A DNA stretch of 64,000 nt from Mercurialis annua. Taxonomy: Eukaryota; Streptophyta; Magnoliopsida; Malpighiales; Euphorbiaceae. Under the pieces are notes generated by a model that saw only the letters and a list, made by a program, of their open reading frames with translations, was not told the DNA's origin and made no database searches. Position numbers and translations under genes: made by a program. This document shows positions 46,861-58,500 of this stretch, piece after piece. Location of the stretch: positions 17,065,001 through 17,129,000 of the forward strand of contig NC_065573.1 of NCBI RefSeq assembly GCF_937616625.2, read 5' to 3'. The stretch's first letter is position 1, and each line of letters begins with the position of its first letter.

Positions 46861-47404
46861 TATCAGTCATCATCAAGAAATCGTTCTGCAGAATAAAAAA
46901 AACGCAGAAACACTAAAAAAATGCAGAAATAACAGAATTTTATTCCATAAAATCACAAAATTATTCTACATAACATGAAATGAGTATTAGATTCTTTAAA
47001 GATACTCTGTATACATATTTAATGGTGAAAAAACAGTAATAAATAAACAAATTACAGATCTGAAAATTAAAAAAAACAAATAAATTTCAGATTTGCGATG
47101 AAAGAAAGATGACGGCGAGACGGAGGCAAAACAGCGGAGGCGGAACGACGAAAACGGAACGGCTGAGGCGGATTGATACGAAAAACAAAAGGTGAGTTGA
47201 GAGAGAAAGGAGAGAGAAATCTGAGGAGAGAGAAAATAATCTTATTTATGAGGGTTTGTGCTATTAGGATTTTATTTGTATGAATGGTATAAAAGTAATA
47301 AATTCTTTTTTGTATGATAGTTTTAAAATGTCAAATATGAGTCAGTATAAAAGTAAATCAAACTTGAATGTTGGTTATTTGAGTAAAAAGCCCTAATATT
47401 AATT

Positions 47405-47628
47405 AGGCCTAATTAGTAAAAAAAATCCCACCTTATAACTTTTTTTCGTTTACACCCGTATTTAGAAAAAAAAATCAATCGTACCCTAAATAAAAAGAGT
47501 TCAATTTAGTGCTTTAGGTAGAGACAAAATATAAAAATCCAAAATAGGGTACAATTGAACTTTTTTTTAGGTGAGGGTATAAACGAAAAAAAAGTTACAA
47601 TGTATTTTTTTTTTACGTAATTAGGCCT
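47405..47628. mobile_element. MITE with AGGCCTAAT ends, 224 bp, 7-bp duplication
   Basis: AGGCCTAAT at 47405 and ATTAGGCCT ending at 47628 are perfect inverted ends. ATTAATT flanks both sides (47398-47404 and 47629-47635). The interior (AATCCCACC, TTTTTCGTTTACACCC) resembles the MITE at 31011. Confidence 0.85.
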
Positions 47629-47658
47629 ATTAATTATATTTCATTAATAGTTTACTTA

Positions 47659-48248
47659 TGGATACTGAATCCTATCATATGTAATGTAGAGCCGAGTCGT
47701 AAGAGATCCATCGTCAGACGATATCGGACTCCCGCCCAAAGGGCTATAAGTTAGACGAAACTAACAACTGAATCCATGAATTGACTGGAATAATACTTCA
47801 ATTTACAAAGATAAGACCGAATTCCCTGAAGACTCGGACAAAGCGTGTCGATCTAGGGATTCAGCCAATCGGCCAGATCTACAAAGATTCGTAAAGATCT
47901 TTCCTATTTGGATACAAACTCCAACTTAGTAAGATAAACTCCAGTTTAGGAAGATGCGACTATTTATGAAGACATTCCTAAACTCATCTGAATAAGGAAT
48001 CCCACTTCTAATCAGGGTCAAACCCTACTAAATAAGACTCACTTTCCTATTCCAAGACTACAAGGTATTCAACCACTATATAAAGAGCTTGAGGTATGCC
48101 TAAACACACAATTACATTCATATACTCAAAACGCTGCTAAAAAACTCAATACTGACTTTAGCATCGGAGAGTTAATCGGATAACCACCGTCTGGTTAGCT
48201 TCTACCTTGTTTTATAGGTTAATCCACTAGATCAGAAGGAAAACTCCA
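47659..48248 (+). repeat. 5' LTR of the Tat-type element
   Basis: TGGATACTGAATCCTATCAT to CTCCA. Matches 54934-55538 throughout with substitutions and small indels, for example the shared blocks CGGACTCCCGCCCAAAGGGC and CTTGAGGTATGCCTAAA. The amount of difference suggests an old insertion. The TATA-like ACTATATAAAGAGC lies near 48075. Confidence 0.9.
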
Positions 48249-48253
48249 TCAAT

Positions 48254-48271
48254 TGGCGCCGTTTGTGGGAA
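48254..48271 (+). other. Primer binding site of the Tat-type element
   Basis: TGGCGCCGTTTGTGGGA, a few bases after the LTR end. It is the common plant gypsy type beginning TGGCGCC. Confidence 0.85.
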
Positions 48272-48339
48272 AAAGCTCCAAAACTTCGAACAATAAGAAG
48301 CTTTTTTTAACTCAAAAACAAATATTCATTGAAAAAGAT

Positions 48340-48803
48340 GACTTCTGACGGATCAAACCTCAAGAACTAGCTGATTAATACACCGTGCTACCCACCGGAG
48401 AAAAACCAAAGACGCAAGAACCCTACTACCACTAGTAACATTTGATGATAAAGATTTCAGAAGAATCAATCAGACCCATATTGAGGCTCTAGTTGTAGCC
48501 ATGATCATTGAGAATTGGAATGTGGAGAGGATATTAATCGACGAAGGGAGCGCGATTAGTCTGATGACAAGAAAAGCGTATGAAAGCCTCGGAAGAGTTC
48601 CTGCAAAATTAAAGAGAAACGCTACCCCAGTAACGGGATTTGGCGGATCTCCCATCAGACATATAGGAACAATTATTATGGACGTCAAGTTAGGAAGAGA
48701 AAGGAAAGATGAAGAGCTACAAATACGATTTAGCATCATGGATATTGAACTACCATACAACACAATCCTGGGGAGACCATTCCTCCATGATCAGCTGCTG
48801 TAA
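48340..48803 (+). pseudogene. Remnant gag start fused near the retroviral-type protease
   Basis: A short ATG frame at 48340 ends almost at once, and no capsid or zinc-knuckle coding follows. From about 48440 the protease region reads THIEALVVAMIIENWNVERI, then LIDEGSAISLMT (active-site motif D-x-G-S) and PYNTILGRPFLH (the conserved ILGRP end). Spacing from the primer site to protease is only about 250 bp where gag normally needs well over 1 kb. Most of gag has been deleted. Confidence 0.8.
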
Positions 48804-49039
48804 CGAGCATAAAAGCTCTGACAAAGAAGATACCAACAAGGAAAGGAACTGTCACGGTGCAAGGCAACCAAACCAGTGCGAGAGAATTCTATGACAAGGC
48901 AGTAAGTGAATCCTTCGAAACTATGCCAATCAAAGAGATCGTGAACCACAACATTGAAGAGAAGGAAACCGCCCCTGAGGGCGAGATGAAGAAGCTGGAA
49001 TTAAACGAGGAGAAAAAAGTGAATTTAGGGTAGGCACAA

Positions 49040-49872
49040 GCCCTAAGTATGAAGAGGAGATCGTAACGATGCTGAAAATGAATATCAGAACATTCGCCTC
49101 CAAGGCTTAAGAGATTGCGGGAATAGACCCCCACGTTATAACCCACGAACTAAATGTAGCCGAAGGGGCGAATCTCGTAAGACAGAAGAAAAGAAAATTT
49201 TCGGAAGAGAAGCAAAAGATAATAACTGACAAAGTAGAAAAACTCAAGAAAGCATGGCTCATCGGGGAGGTACATTATCCTGAATGGGTAGCCAATGTGG
49301 TGATCGTGAAGAAAGCAAATGGGAAAAACAGGATGTGTATAGATTACACAGACTTGAACAAGGCATGCCCTAAACAGAGTTATCCACTGCCCGATATTGA
49401 CCAACTGGTCGACTCGACCGCCGGACATGCGATGTACAACTTAGCCGATTTTACCCAAAGCTATCACCAAATACCGATGAAGGAGCAAGATCAGGAAAAA
49501 ACGTCATTTATCACTGAAGGCAGAACTTACTGCTACACGGCGATGCCTTTCGGATTGAAGAATGCAGGAGCAACATACAAAAGGCTTATGAACTTCATGT
49601 TCAAAGACGAATTCGGAAAGCGAGTCCAATTATACATTGACGACCTAATCATCAAGAGCGAGAACATGGAGAGCCACGCGAGAGATTTAGAAGAAACCTT
49701 CAATATTCTGAACAAGTTCGGAATGAAGCTGAATCCAGATAAATGCGCATTCAGAGTACAAGGAGGAAAATTATTGGGATTCATGGTATCCCAAAGAGCA
49801 ATAGAGGCGAATCCGGAGAAGATCAAAGCAATCATGGACATGAAGCCACCCAGAAACATAAACGAAGTCTAA
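49040..49872 (+). pseudogene. Reverse transcriptase of the Tat-type element
   Basis: The frame from about 49040 has one stop (TAA near 49109), then reads AGIDPHVITHELNV, VHYPEWVANVVIVKKANGKN, MCIDYTDLNKACPKQSYPLP, the catalytic Asp region NLADFTQSYHQIPM, AMPFGLKNAGATYKRLMN and the YIDD box (VQLYIDDLIIKS). It closes with GGKLLGFMVSQRAIEANPEKIKAI. A TAA at 49870 replaces a conserved Gln-type position. The following connection and native RNase H (FMSSSAKRCLRFFKALKG, FNWNADCQEAFAELKKFL) continue in register to another stop at 50101. The visible catalytic residues look sound, but the chain is broken. Confidence 0.88.
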
Positions 49873-50409
49873 AAGCTCTATGGGCAAATCATTACACTCG
49901 GAAGATTCATGTCCAGCTCAGCAAAAAGATGCCTACGGTTCTTCAAGGCCTTAAAAGGCTCACAAAAATTCAACTGGAATGCAGATTGCCAAGAGGCGTT
50001 TGCGGAGTTGAAGAAATTTCTAACCTCACCACCATTGCTGAGTCGACCATTGAAGGCGGAGATGTTTTACCTATATATTTGTGCAAGAAAAGAAACAATA
50101 TGAACGATGCTAGTGAGAGAAGAAGACGGGGAATTAAAACCAATTTACTACATTAGCTGAGTATTAAAAGAGCGGAGACCAGATACCCGGAGATAGAGAA
50201 AATGGCGCTATCTGTTGTAACTACAGCAAAAAAGTTAAAGTATTACTTCCAAAGCCACAACGTGGTAGTAAGAACCAACCAGCCCCTATGGGCGAATCGT
50301 CCATTGGTCCATCCAATTGAGTGAAGACGACATTTGATACGAGCCTCGCCCAACGCTCAAAGCACAAGACCTGGCGGACTTTATAGCAGAGATTACCCCC
50401 GGCGAACAG

Positions 50410-50850
50410 GAAAAGGTCAAACCCGATTTCCTGTCGGAATTGCATGTAGATGGAGCATCAAACAAAAAAGGATTAGGAGCCGGAGCCATCCTTAAGGGAC
50501 CCATAAAGATTAGAATCGAATACGGAGTAAAAATTGGATTCAACGCAAGCAACAATGTCGCTGACTATGAAGCTCTAATTGCCGGACTCGGCTTAGCGTT
50601 GGAAGTAAAAACAGAAATCTTGAAGATCTACAACGACTCTCAGCTGGTAGTGAATCAAGTCAAAGGTGAATACCAAGTTAAAGGAACAAGAATGATGGAA
50701 TACTTGGCGAAAGTCATGAAGTTACTCCGAAGATTGGAAACACAAGTAGGACAATGGGAAATCATACAAATCCCACAGGAACAAAACACTGAGGCCGACG
50801 CTATTGCTAAGTCAGCCTCCGAACTCGGATATCTCTTCATGAAAATGTAG
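50410..50850 (+). pseudogene. Second (archaeal-like) RNase H of the Tat-type element
   Basis: LHVDGASNKKGLGAGAIL, VADYEALIAGLGLAL, IYNDSQLVVNQVKGEYQVKG and QNTEADAIAKSASELG contain the four acidic residues D, E, D, D expected of an active RNase H. It is separate from, and downstream of, the RT-linked RNase H region, as in Tat elements. It is open over about 136 residues but isolated by stops on both sides. Confidence 0.85.
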
Positions 50851-51049
50851 CTAAATAAAACACTTGAGCAACTAAACATCAATGAAGCAGAGATAATGGC
50901 GACCAATGAGGTTGACTCTTGGATGACTCCAATAATCAAATACTTGGACCAAGGAGAACTACCACCAGACAGAATTGAAGTTGTCCGAATTATTTAAAAA
51001 TCGGCTAATTATTCATGCTATAACGAGGTCCTCAATCGAACCTCTCTAA

Positions 51050-52166
51050 CCCACCCATGGGCGAGATGCGTCTCGACGGAGATTGGGAACCTAATCCTGA
51101 TGGAAATCCATGAAGGAATATGTGAGGCTCATGAAGGCGCAGTTACGATCGCAAGAAAAACAATGCTTCAAGTATATTACTGGCCGACCATCAAGGAGGA
51201 TGCAAAAGCACTCGTGAAAAATTGCGACAAATGCCAAAGACACGACAATTCAGCCACAGACCAGCAATACCCCAAGGATCTCTAGAAAGTCCTTAACCTT
51301 TCACCACATGGGGGATAGACATAGTTGGACCTTTCCAAAAAGGGAGAAACCAGATGAAATTTTTAATCATAGCCATCGAACACTTCACAAAGCGGTTCGA
51401 AGTAGCACCAATATCAACTATAACAGCAGCTAGAGTCGAAGAGTTCTTCAAAATCAAAGTAATATGCCGATTCTTTATACCTCACACCATAATAGCATAT
51501 AATGGGAAACAATTCGACTGCAAGCGATTCAAGAAGTTTTGCAAAGATCTGATGAGAAACTTAAAATTTACATCAATGGCGCACCCCCAAACAAATGGCA
51601 TGACTGAAATGACCAACCAAACCATAGCGCAAGGGATCATGAAACGACTAGCTCAATATGAAGAAAATTGTGGGGATGAACTCTATAGTGTCATCTGGGC
51701 TTATAGAACAACCCCAAGAAAGGGAACAGGCGAAACACCCTTCAAACTCGCCTACGGGACTGAAGCAGTGATACCAGTTGAAATTAGAATACCAGGTATT
51801 AAAGTGAACTACTTGGAAGAAGGGACAAACGAAGTAAAAATAAGGTTATGTTTAGACTTATTAGAAGAACGAAGAAATCAAGCGGGAATCCGAGCTGCAG
51901 CCTACAAGGAATAGGCTGCCAAATATCACAACCAATGGATAAACTCAAGGGAATTCCAGGTGGGCGATCTCGTCCTAAAAAACGCGGAATTCGGTAGAGG
52001 AAACACTGGAGTAAAGAAGCTGCAATCAAACTGGAAAGCACCTTACATAGTCGAAGAAGGCACAGGAAAAGGAGCGTACAAGCTTAAAACGATGATTGGA
52101 TCTATGATCCCGAGATATTGGAATGTAGAACATCTGAGAAAATACTATCAACAAACTATTTTGTAG
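51050..52166 (+). pseudogene. Integrase of the Tat-type element, active site damaged
   Basis: The zinc-binding part is MEIHEGICEAHEGAVTIARK and VYYWPTIKEDAKALVKNCDK followed by CQRH. A TAG near 51283 interrupts before the core. The core has WGIDIVGPF (first Asp), AYNGKQFDCKRF where DNG is expected (second Asp is Tyr) and PQTNGMTEMTNQ (Glu present). A TAG at 51912 splits off the C-terminal part (GDLVLKNAEFG, SNWKAPYIVEEGTGKGAYKL). No chromodomain follows. Integration activity is not expected. Confidence 0.85.
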
Positions 52167-52559
52167 CATGTACCGAGTTTTATTTATAAAATAAAAATTC
52201 AGATTCGACATACAAAGGATTTGCCTGAATCTAAATAAATTCAACAAGCTCGTTTGAGCTTACGTTAAAATAATAGAGTCGCTTGAGTCTAAAGAAAAAG
52301 TACAATGGGTTCGTTTGAATCAATAAAAGTAAAGCTCATCTGAATCGCAACTAGATTCGCGAGACTACATTCATGAAGTTTAAACTAACTTCAAAAAAGC
52401 AAAAAGCGCAAATTAAAGAACGAGTTTAAAATAACTCGGGAAAATAAACAAACACAGACAGGAAAAAATAGAAATATTTCTATTAATAATTTGTAAAGAT
52501 TATAAAAAGGATTATAAAAATCCAATACACATAAATAAATAAATACACAGACATCAATA

Positions 52560-54320
52560 CGCTTTCTTGAGGGCTTCAATCTTCTGTTTATCAAGTTTCT
52601 CCTTGACATCCTTGGCAAGCGAAGTTGGATCCAGCTGATTCACCCCAAAAAGATCAACGTCAGGATTCTTCTCCCGCAGTTTTGCCCCAATAAAAAGTCC
52701 CAGACTCAAAAAGGCGACGGCAAAATTGTTCTGCCTCCTTCTTTATCAAATCCCTCTCTGAGGTAAGGGAAGTTGAAGAAGTCTTTATAGACTGGATCTC
52801 CTCAGATAAAGTTTTGATCCGAGTCTCCAAAATGGAGATCTCCTTCTCTTTGGAGGTCTTGGAGGAGCGCAACTGCAAATTGAGAGCTTCGGCCTCATTC
52901 AAAGACTGCTCTAACTTTTCTTTCTCGGATTGCTAGGACTTGCAATCCATCTTCGGTTGCTTCAGCTGGTCAACCGCATCCTGGCAACGTTTTTCCATAA
53001 TAGTGATCTCCTAGAATACTTGCAAAAAAAAGAGGAAATGAGAAAAGACAATCATAGTCGATATGCAAAAATAATGAAATAAATATACAAGAGATAAACT
53101 AACCGAAAAACCGCCAAGACAGGTGAATTCAGCAAGATCAGCGCCATACTCGCGATCTATGGACTTAATGTCGCCCTTCACGAAGATATTCTCCATGCAA
53201 GCACAGAGAACTTTGGCATTAGAAAGCAGAGGCGGGTCCTGCCTATCCGCCCATTCAGCAAAACTGAGCGCATCGCCACTCGGGGCCTCTTTCGAAGGCT
53301 TCCGCCTCTTCAACTACTTCGATAAAGGACCAGAATGGTCCTCATAAGAATGTATTTTCTTGTCGGAGGCCAGTGGCTCTTCCTGAAGAAATTCAGGATC
53401 CTTTGATTGAGGCAAAAAAGCCTCTGATCCCCCAGCCGGGACTCCTTCAGCAATAGGGCTCGGAACAGCAGTGGAGCTCGGACTCGGGTCAAAAGCTGGA
53501 GGAGGAAGTACCCCACTAGTCACCTCGCCCATATTTACAGACATGTCCAGAGAAGTTTTTCAAGAAGATGGTCGAGCGAAGTAGACATCCTACAAAATGA
53601 TAAAATGAAAGAGTTAGAAAAATACCTTCAAAAGGAAGATCCGCCAAAAGAAAATCATGGCGACTCAAGTACGGCTCTAAAAGAACGTTGTACTTAGGCT
53701 TGTCAGCTCTGCAGCCTGACAAAAGAGATTGGGCGAAGTCCTTCTCTTCGTCAGACAATTCCGGAATAAAAGAAAGGGGAACTTTACTCTGAGTAAAGCT
53801 CCGAGGAAGAGAAGAAAAAGAGGAATGCTGAACCAAGAAAAATTTAGGAGTCCAACCTTTAAGCGAAGAAGGAAGAATAAAAAGGGATTGGTTTGGCCGA
53901 CCGCCAGCAAAAATGAATTCCTCGTCTTTTCGACGAGAAAAGGAATAAAAATAATGGAACAACATCAAGGAGGGTTCCTGACTACAAGACCTACAAGACT
54001 CGATGAAAGAACAAATAATACGAATAGCATTAGGATGAAGCTGCCCAATTGGAATACTTAAGTTTACACAAATATCTACTACTAGAGACTCCAAAGGAAA
54101 ATAAAAACCAGCTGAAAACTATTCATGAAAAACAACAATTTTATCAGACGAATCTGTACTTTAGTTCCCCCGAAATTTTTACGCTGGTTTTATAATTTGA
54201 AAGGACTCGGGAAAATCAAAATTTTCAGCAAATTGTATTATCTGCTCAAAAAACAAAGAGCTTCGAGTGTGTTCCAAGTCATCATGAACACCCCGAGACC
54301 CTTCGCCTCTTTCTGACAAT
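52560..54320 (-). pseudogene. Antisense reading frames of the Tat-type element (gypsy-type transposon protein, PF04195-like)
   Basis: On the minus strand, about 54320-53520 reads, with some stops, LESLVVDICVNLSIPIGQLH, PNAIRIICSFIESC, FYSFSRRKDEEFIFAGG and LKGWTPKFFLVQHSSF. This resembles the family called putative gypsy-type transposon protein. Downstream frames are 53544-53314 (Pro/Ser-rich), 53313-53090 (SFAEWADRQDPPLLSNAKVL) and a coiled coil at 52902-52720 (KEKEISILETRIKTLSEEIQ). Between these segments lie intron-like gaps. The arrangement, a multi-exon gene opposite to gag-pol between integrase and the 3' LTR, is known from Grande and Retand. Its function is unknown. In-frame stops near the N-terminus and one in the coiled-coil region suggest decay. 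Confidence 0.7.
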
Positions 54321-54910
54321 TAAAAATTAAAATGGGGGAAACAAGGAGAAAGAAAGAATTTTGAATGTGAAAAGATTAAAAAAGGCAGAATGCAGAAATA
54401 ATTGAAGAACACGAAGAACAACAAAGAAAAATTAAGAATAGAAAATTGAAGTAATCAAATGAAAACAAAAATACCTCGAAATCAAGTATGCGGGATCAAA
54501 CGAAAGGTAAGCAGAAACCTTGAAGCGAGGAATCTTGGAACGATAAAGCAAAACAAAGCGCAAAGATAATAATGCAAAAAAACGAAGAAAAGATTGCAGA
54601 AAGGTGGGGAAATGTTGAAGAAAAAAATGAGAATGGCAAAAAAACAGTATATATACCCAAAAATTGGGACTAGGAAGACGAAAATACAGAACTCTAAGGG
54701 TCATCCCAGATGAACGACAAATGCGACAAAATAAGACACTTGTCCACGATCTAAGTAAAGACAATCGCCGATGACTAACACATGGCAAAAAGATAAAAAA
54801 TGGAGATCTTGTTGAACAAGTGAAACGACACGTCAGAATATTAACCGACTCCCCTCAAATAGAGCTAATATTTATCAGGGCATCAATACCATGACTTCAG
54901 CTCACTTGCC

Positions 54911-54924
54911 GGGGGGGGGGGGGG
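54911..54924 (+). repeat. Homopolymer run of 14 G just before the 3' LTR
   Basis: CTTGCC followed by 14 G and CGATAA, ten bases upstream of the 3' LTR. It is probably an expanded part of the polypurine tract that primes plus-strand synthesis. Confidence 0.75.
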
Positions 54925-54933
54925 CGATAATGA

Positions 54934-55538
54934 TGGATACCAAATCCTATCATAAGTAATATAGAGCCGAGGCGCAGGAAATCCATCCTCAGACAATATC
55001 GGACTCCCGCCCAAAGGGCTAGGCTTGACGAAACTAACAACTGAATCCATGAGATTCGCCTTGATTGGAATAATAATTCAATCTACAAAGATAAGACCGA
55101 ACCCCCTGAAGACTCGGATAAAGCGCGTCGACCTAGGGATTTGGCTAATCAACCAGATCTACGAAGATCCGTGAAGATCTTTGCTATTTGGATATAAACT
55201 CCAACTTAGTAAGATAAACTCCAACTTAGGAAGATGAGACTATTTAGAAAGATATTCCTAAATAGGACTCTCATCTGAATAAGGAATCACACTCCTAATC
55301 AGGGTCAAACCCTACTAAATAGGATTCACTTTCCTATTACAAGACTACAAGGTATACATTCAACCACTATATAATGAGCTTGAGGTATGCCTAAAGACAC
55401 AATTACATTCATATACTCAAAACGCTGCTCAAAGCTCAATATTTACTTAAGCATCAAAGAGTTAATCGGACAACCACCATCCGGTTAGCTTCTACCCTAT
55501 TTTGCAGGTTAATCCATCGAATCAGAAGGCAGACTACA
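54934..55538 (+). repeat. 3' LTR of the Tat-type element
   Basis: TGGATACCAAATCCTATCAT to CTACA, 605 bp. It pairs with 47659-48248 as described there. Confidence 0.9.
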
Positions 55539-58500
55539 TTTTTTACCTATGTGATATGTTCAGCCTGTTAGAGCCTATGCTAGCCTGGTTGTAGTCCTGC
55601 CAATGATTATATGTCGATTTCATGGTTATTTATGAGTTTTTAAGTGTATGAATAGCTCACGTTGGGTGTCCAAACCGCTTATGTAGAAGCGTTTGTTTAC
55701 TAAGCAAAACCGGTATTGGTATAGTTCACAATACCTTCTACCACTTTCCTTTACACTTCGGGTTGAAATCGTAACCCGAAGGTATCGAATATTAACTATC
55801 TTCCGGGTCTCCGTTAACTGCTTGAATAGGCTATTATTGGGCTTATGAACTAAGCATTCAAATAGTCTTATCTGAATAACTTTTCATATTCTCATACCTC
55901 ATCTTCTTGTCTACGACTTTCATCTAGGGTTGAATCATTTTCGACATCTCCTTAGCCTCCTTAGGGGTTCACTTCTACTTTTCCTTTCCTGTTGAGTATA
56001 AGGTTTATCTTTTATCTTATCTTGAAGCTTACTTCTTTGCAGACTTCTTATCTCATGATGTGTTATTACTTAACACATATACCTTGTCCCAAACTAGGGT
56101 CTTTTCATGTCTTATGCCATTTAATCATTTGCCTCTTTCAATACTCATGATGAACTATTATCTGATAATAGTTCTATAGATCCTTTGTTGATCGTCTCTT
56201 GAGACCTTAACCTTAGTCTTAACGTTCCAATTGTTAGGTTATATTAATTCTCCATGGGTCTCTTACTTCACTCCTGGTTCCTATGGGTTCTCGAGTTTAT
56301 TGAAGTCCAATGTCATCTTTCTTGACATTTCTCTTCTTCCTCGTACTCTATCACACTTTGTCACGTATGTGATTACCTTTTTCTTTTCTTGCTTTCGCTG
56401 CGATACTCTGATCATTTATCCACTAACTATTGTCTTTATAGTTAGACATATATAATCTTTCACCCCACATTCTCACCTATGTCTTATGGTCAATAGGAAT
56501 GTCCTTTCCTTTATGACTTGTCACATACCTCATGGTTTCCTGAACTCATGAAGTTGAATGCCTACTTAGCATTGCTCGATATATATCGAGTCCTTTCCTT
56601 TATTATGTTCCTTGATCACTTTATACCTCTTACTTTACATCTTCCAGCTCTACTGTCATTACATAGTTGGAAGTTTCTCTTTCATACTCATCGAGGGGTT
56701 ACACTTTTGATCGTGTGCTTACCTATCTATCATGCTTTTACTGATAGCTCCCCTATCAGTAAGGTTTATCTTATACTTAGATCAACTCTACCTTTCCTGA
56801 GTTCATGTGTTCACGACCACATAGAAGTTTACTTCCCTCGTTACTTTTCAAGTAACGCCTTAATTCCTTCCCTCAATTACTCTTATCGAATGTTATCCCC
56901 TACCTTAAGTTGTTTAAACCTTCTCTATATCGACTATCCTAGTCGATCTCTTTATATCCTTCATACATCCTTGGTGCTTATATTTCCTTGTACTTGAGTG
57001 CCTTGGTGTAAGCATCTCATTCCAAGTACTTTACCTCTTATAAGTATCCTTCAATGTCCTTCGATGCTTACCCTTTCTTACACTTAAATGCAAATCTAGG
57101 GGTGTCTTACTTCAAGTTCTAGTTCTTATCTTAATTATTTCGACAACACTCTTGTGTTGTAACTCAACTCTTTTGTTGAGTCTTTCCTTTACATCCTCTT
57201 ATGTTCTTCGATGTCTATATCTCTTACTAGCCTTATCGACTATTTACTTAGTTTGCTTCTTATAAGCGTTGTCGATCCATGCCTTTGTTTCCCCTTTAGG
57301 GTTTATGTATTCGCATATCGCGAATTCACATTATCATATCCATCATCTATACCAATCATCCACTTTGGTACCGATTATCTTGATCATACATTTAAATGTC
57401 GTTATCTAACGATCATCGCTGCTCCTACCTATCTCGAGGTGACTTACTTGTCATATACAATTCATATTCTCGTAGATCTTACCTATAAAATGTGAACTAT
57501 GTTCACTATAAAACTATACCTACATCACCTCTATGTTCTTTTATGTTTGTTATTGCTCTTTATTATAGTTTGACATTGGTGTCACAAGAATTTCTATCTG
57601 GTTTTCTTACGTTTCAAATCCATTTTCCGTTGGCCGTCGGCACTTTTCAAAAAGTTTTCCTCTCAAATCAAATATCATTTTAATCATATTAACCTTTAGT
57701 ATAATTACGCATCAGAGTGATGACACCTCTCATGACTAAGGAGTTGCTATTTCAAATCATGTTTATTGCTTGTATCAGCAAATGTATGAGAAATCATGGT
57801 TTTATATGAAATGTTTGTACATATGTGCTGATACTGCAATGTATTTTCAACCAAGTATTTCATGCTTCCTATGGCATACTAGATGCGCGGTCTGCGCACA
57901 ATTATACTTCCAAAAGAAATTTCAAAACTTTATTTCTTTTATAAACATCGTAAGTTTACTCAGATCGGGATTTCTGTAAATTTTTAGCTTGTTTTCATTA
58001 TGGCTTCATTACCATTCTTATTGATGTACTTTATTCGCGTTCTCTACCTTTCTATCATACACTATTAAGCTATGTTAAGGACATAGCTTATATCATTCGG
58101 GCATATTGGACATTTTGTAGAGTATGTCGAACTCTTTTTAGTGTATGTTCAATGTGCATTCTATATGTTATGTTTCCTTTCTAAGGAATATTTTATGTTA
58201 TGCACCTAGGTTCTCAAGCATCCTAATGCGTCCTCTATGTGACAACCATCTATCATTCATATGACACGTCTATATTCTAATGGTTGCCTTATTGGCTAAA
58301 CCATAGCTACTATAAGCGACATGTTAGTGTAAGGCACGCGCATCGTACCTTGGGGTGCCTGACTAAACTCGCCTCGTTCTCGGATCGTTATCCCTGATTG
58401 GCAACCTCTGATTCACTTCGGGCAACCCCCTCGTTGCTGTCACTGGATTGAACTATCCACTTAGTTCAAGAACGTCCAACTGATGTTTGGGTAATCGTGC

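Larger units (their letters stand above)
45123..47393 (+). mobile_element. Mutator-like element carrying a RING-H2 frame (Pack-MULE type), 2271 bp
   Basis: Perfect 9-bp duplications TAATATTAA (45114-45122 and 47394-47402) flank the ends GGGCTTTTTA and TAAAAAGCCC. The ends continue as diverged inverted repeats of roughly 90 bp, with ATTTACTTTTTTACT on the left against ATTTACTTTTATACT (rc) on the right. Inside are a RING-H2 reading frame (45508-45927), an ATATCAAC motif array and a purine-rich tract (47095-47240). No transposase, so it is non-autonomous. Confidence 0.82.
47659..55538 (+). mobile_element. Ty3/gypsy retrotransposon, Tat-type, full length but defective
   Basis: 5' LTR 47659-48248, primer binding site 48254, protease, RT, RNase H, second RNase H, integrase, an antisense-ORF region (52.5-54.3 kb), a poly-G tract and 3' LTR 54934-55538. 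A second RNase H and antisense frames downstream of integrase are hallmarks of the Tat group (Grande, Retand). Gag is almost wholly missing and pol has several stops. No clean 5-bp target duplication was found; TTTACTTAT and TTTACCTAT near the outer ends are suggestive only. Confidence 0.9.

Noticed and set aside
53729..54061. 110-residue plus-strand frame rich in Arg and Lys
   Set aside because: It is the shadow of the minus-strand antisense ORF of the Tat-type element, which carries the recognisable family motifs.
56231..57979. Four plus-strand frames of 62-159 residues
   Set aside because: Pyrimidine-rich, Leu/Ser/Tyr-biased translations without domain similarity, in the antisense of a decayed minus-strand retroelement. 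Ordinary chance frames.
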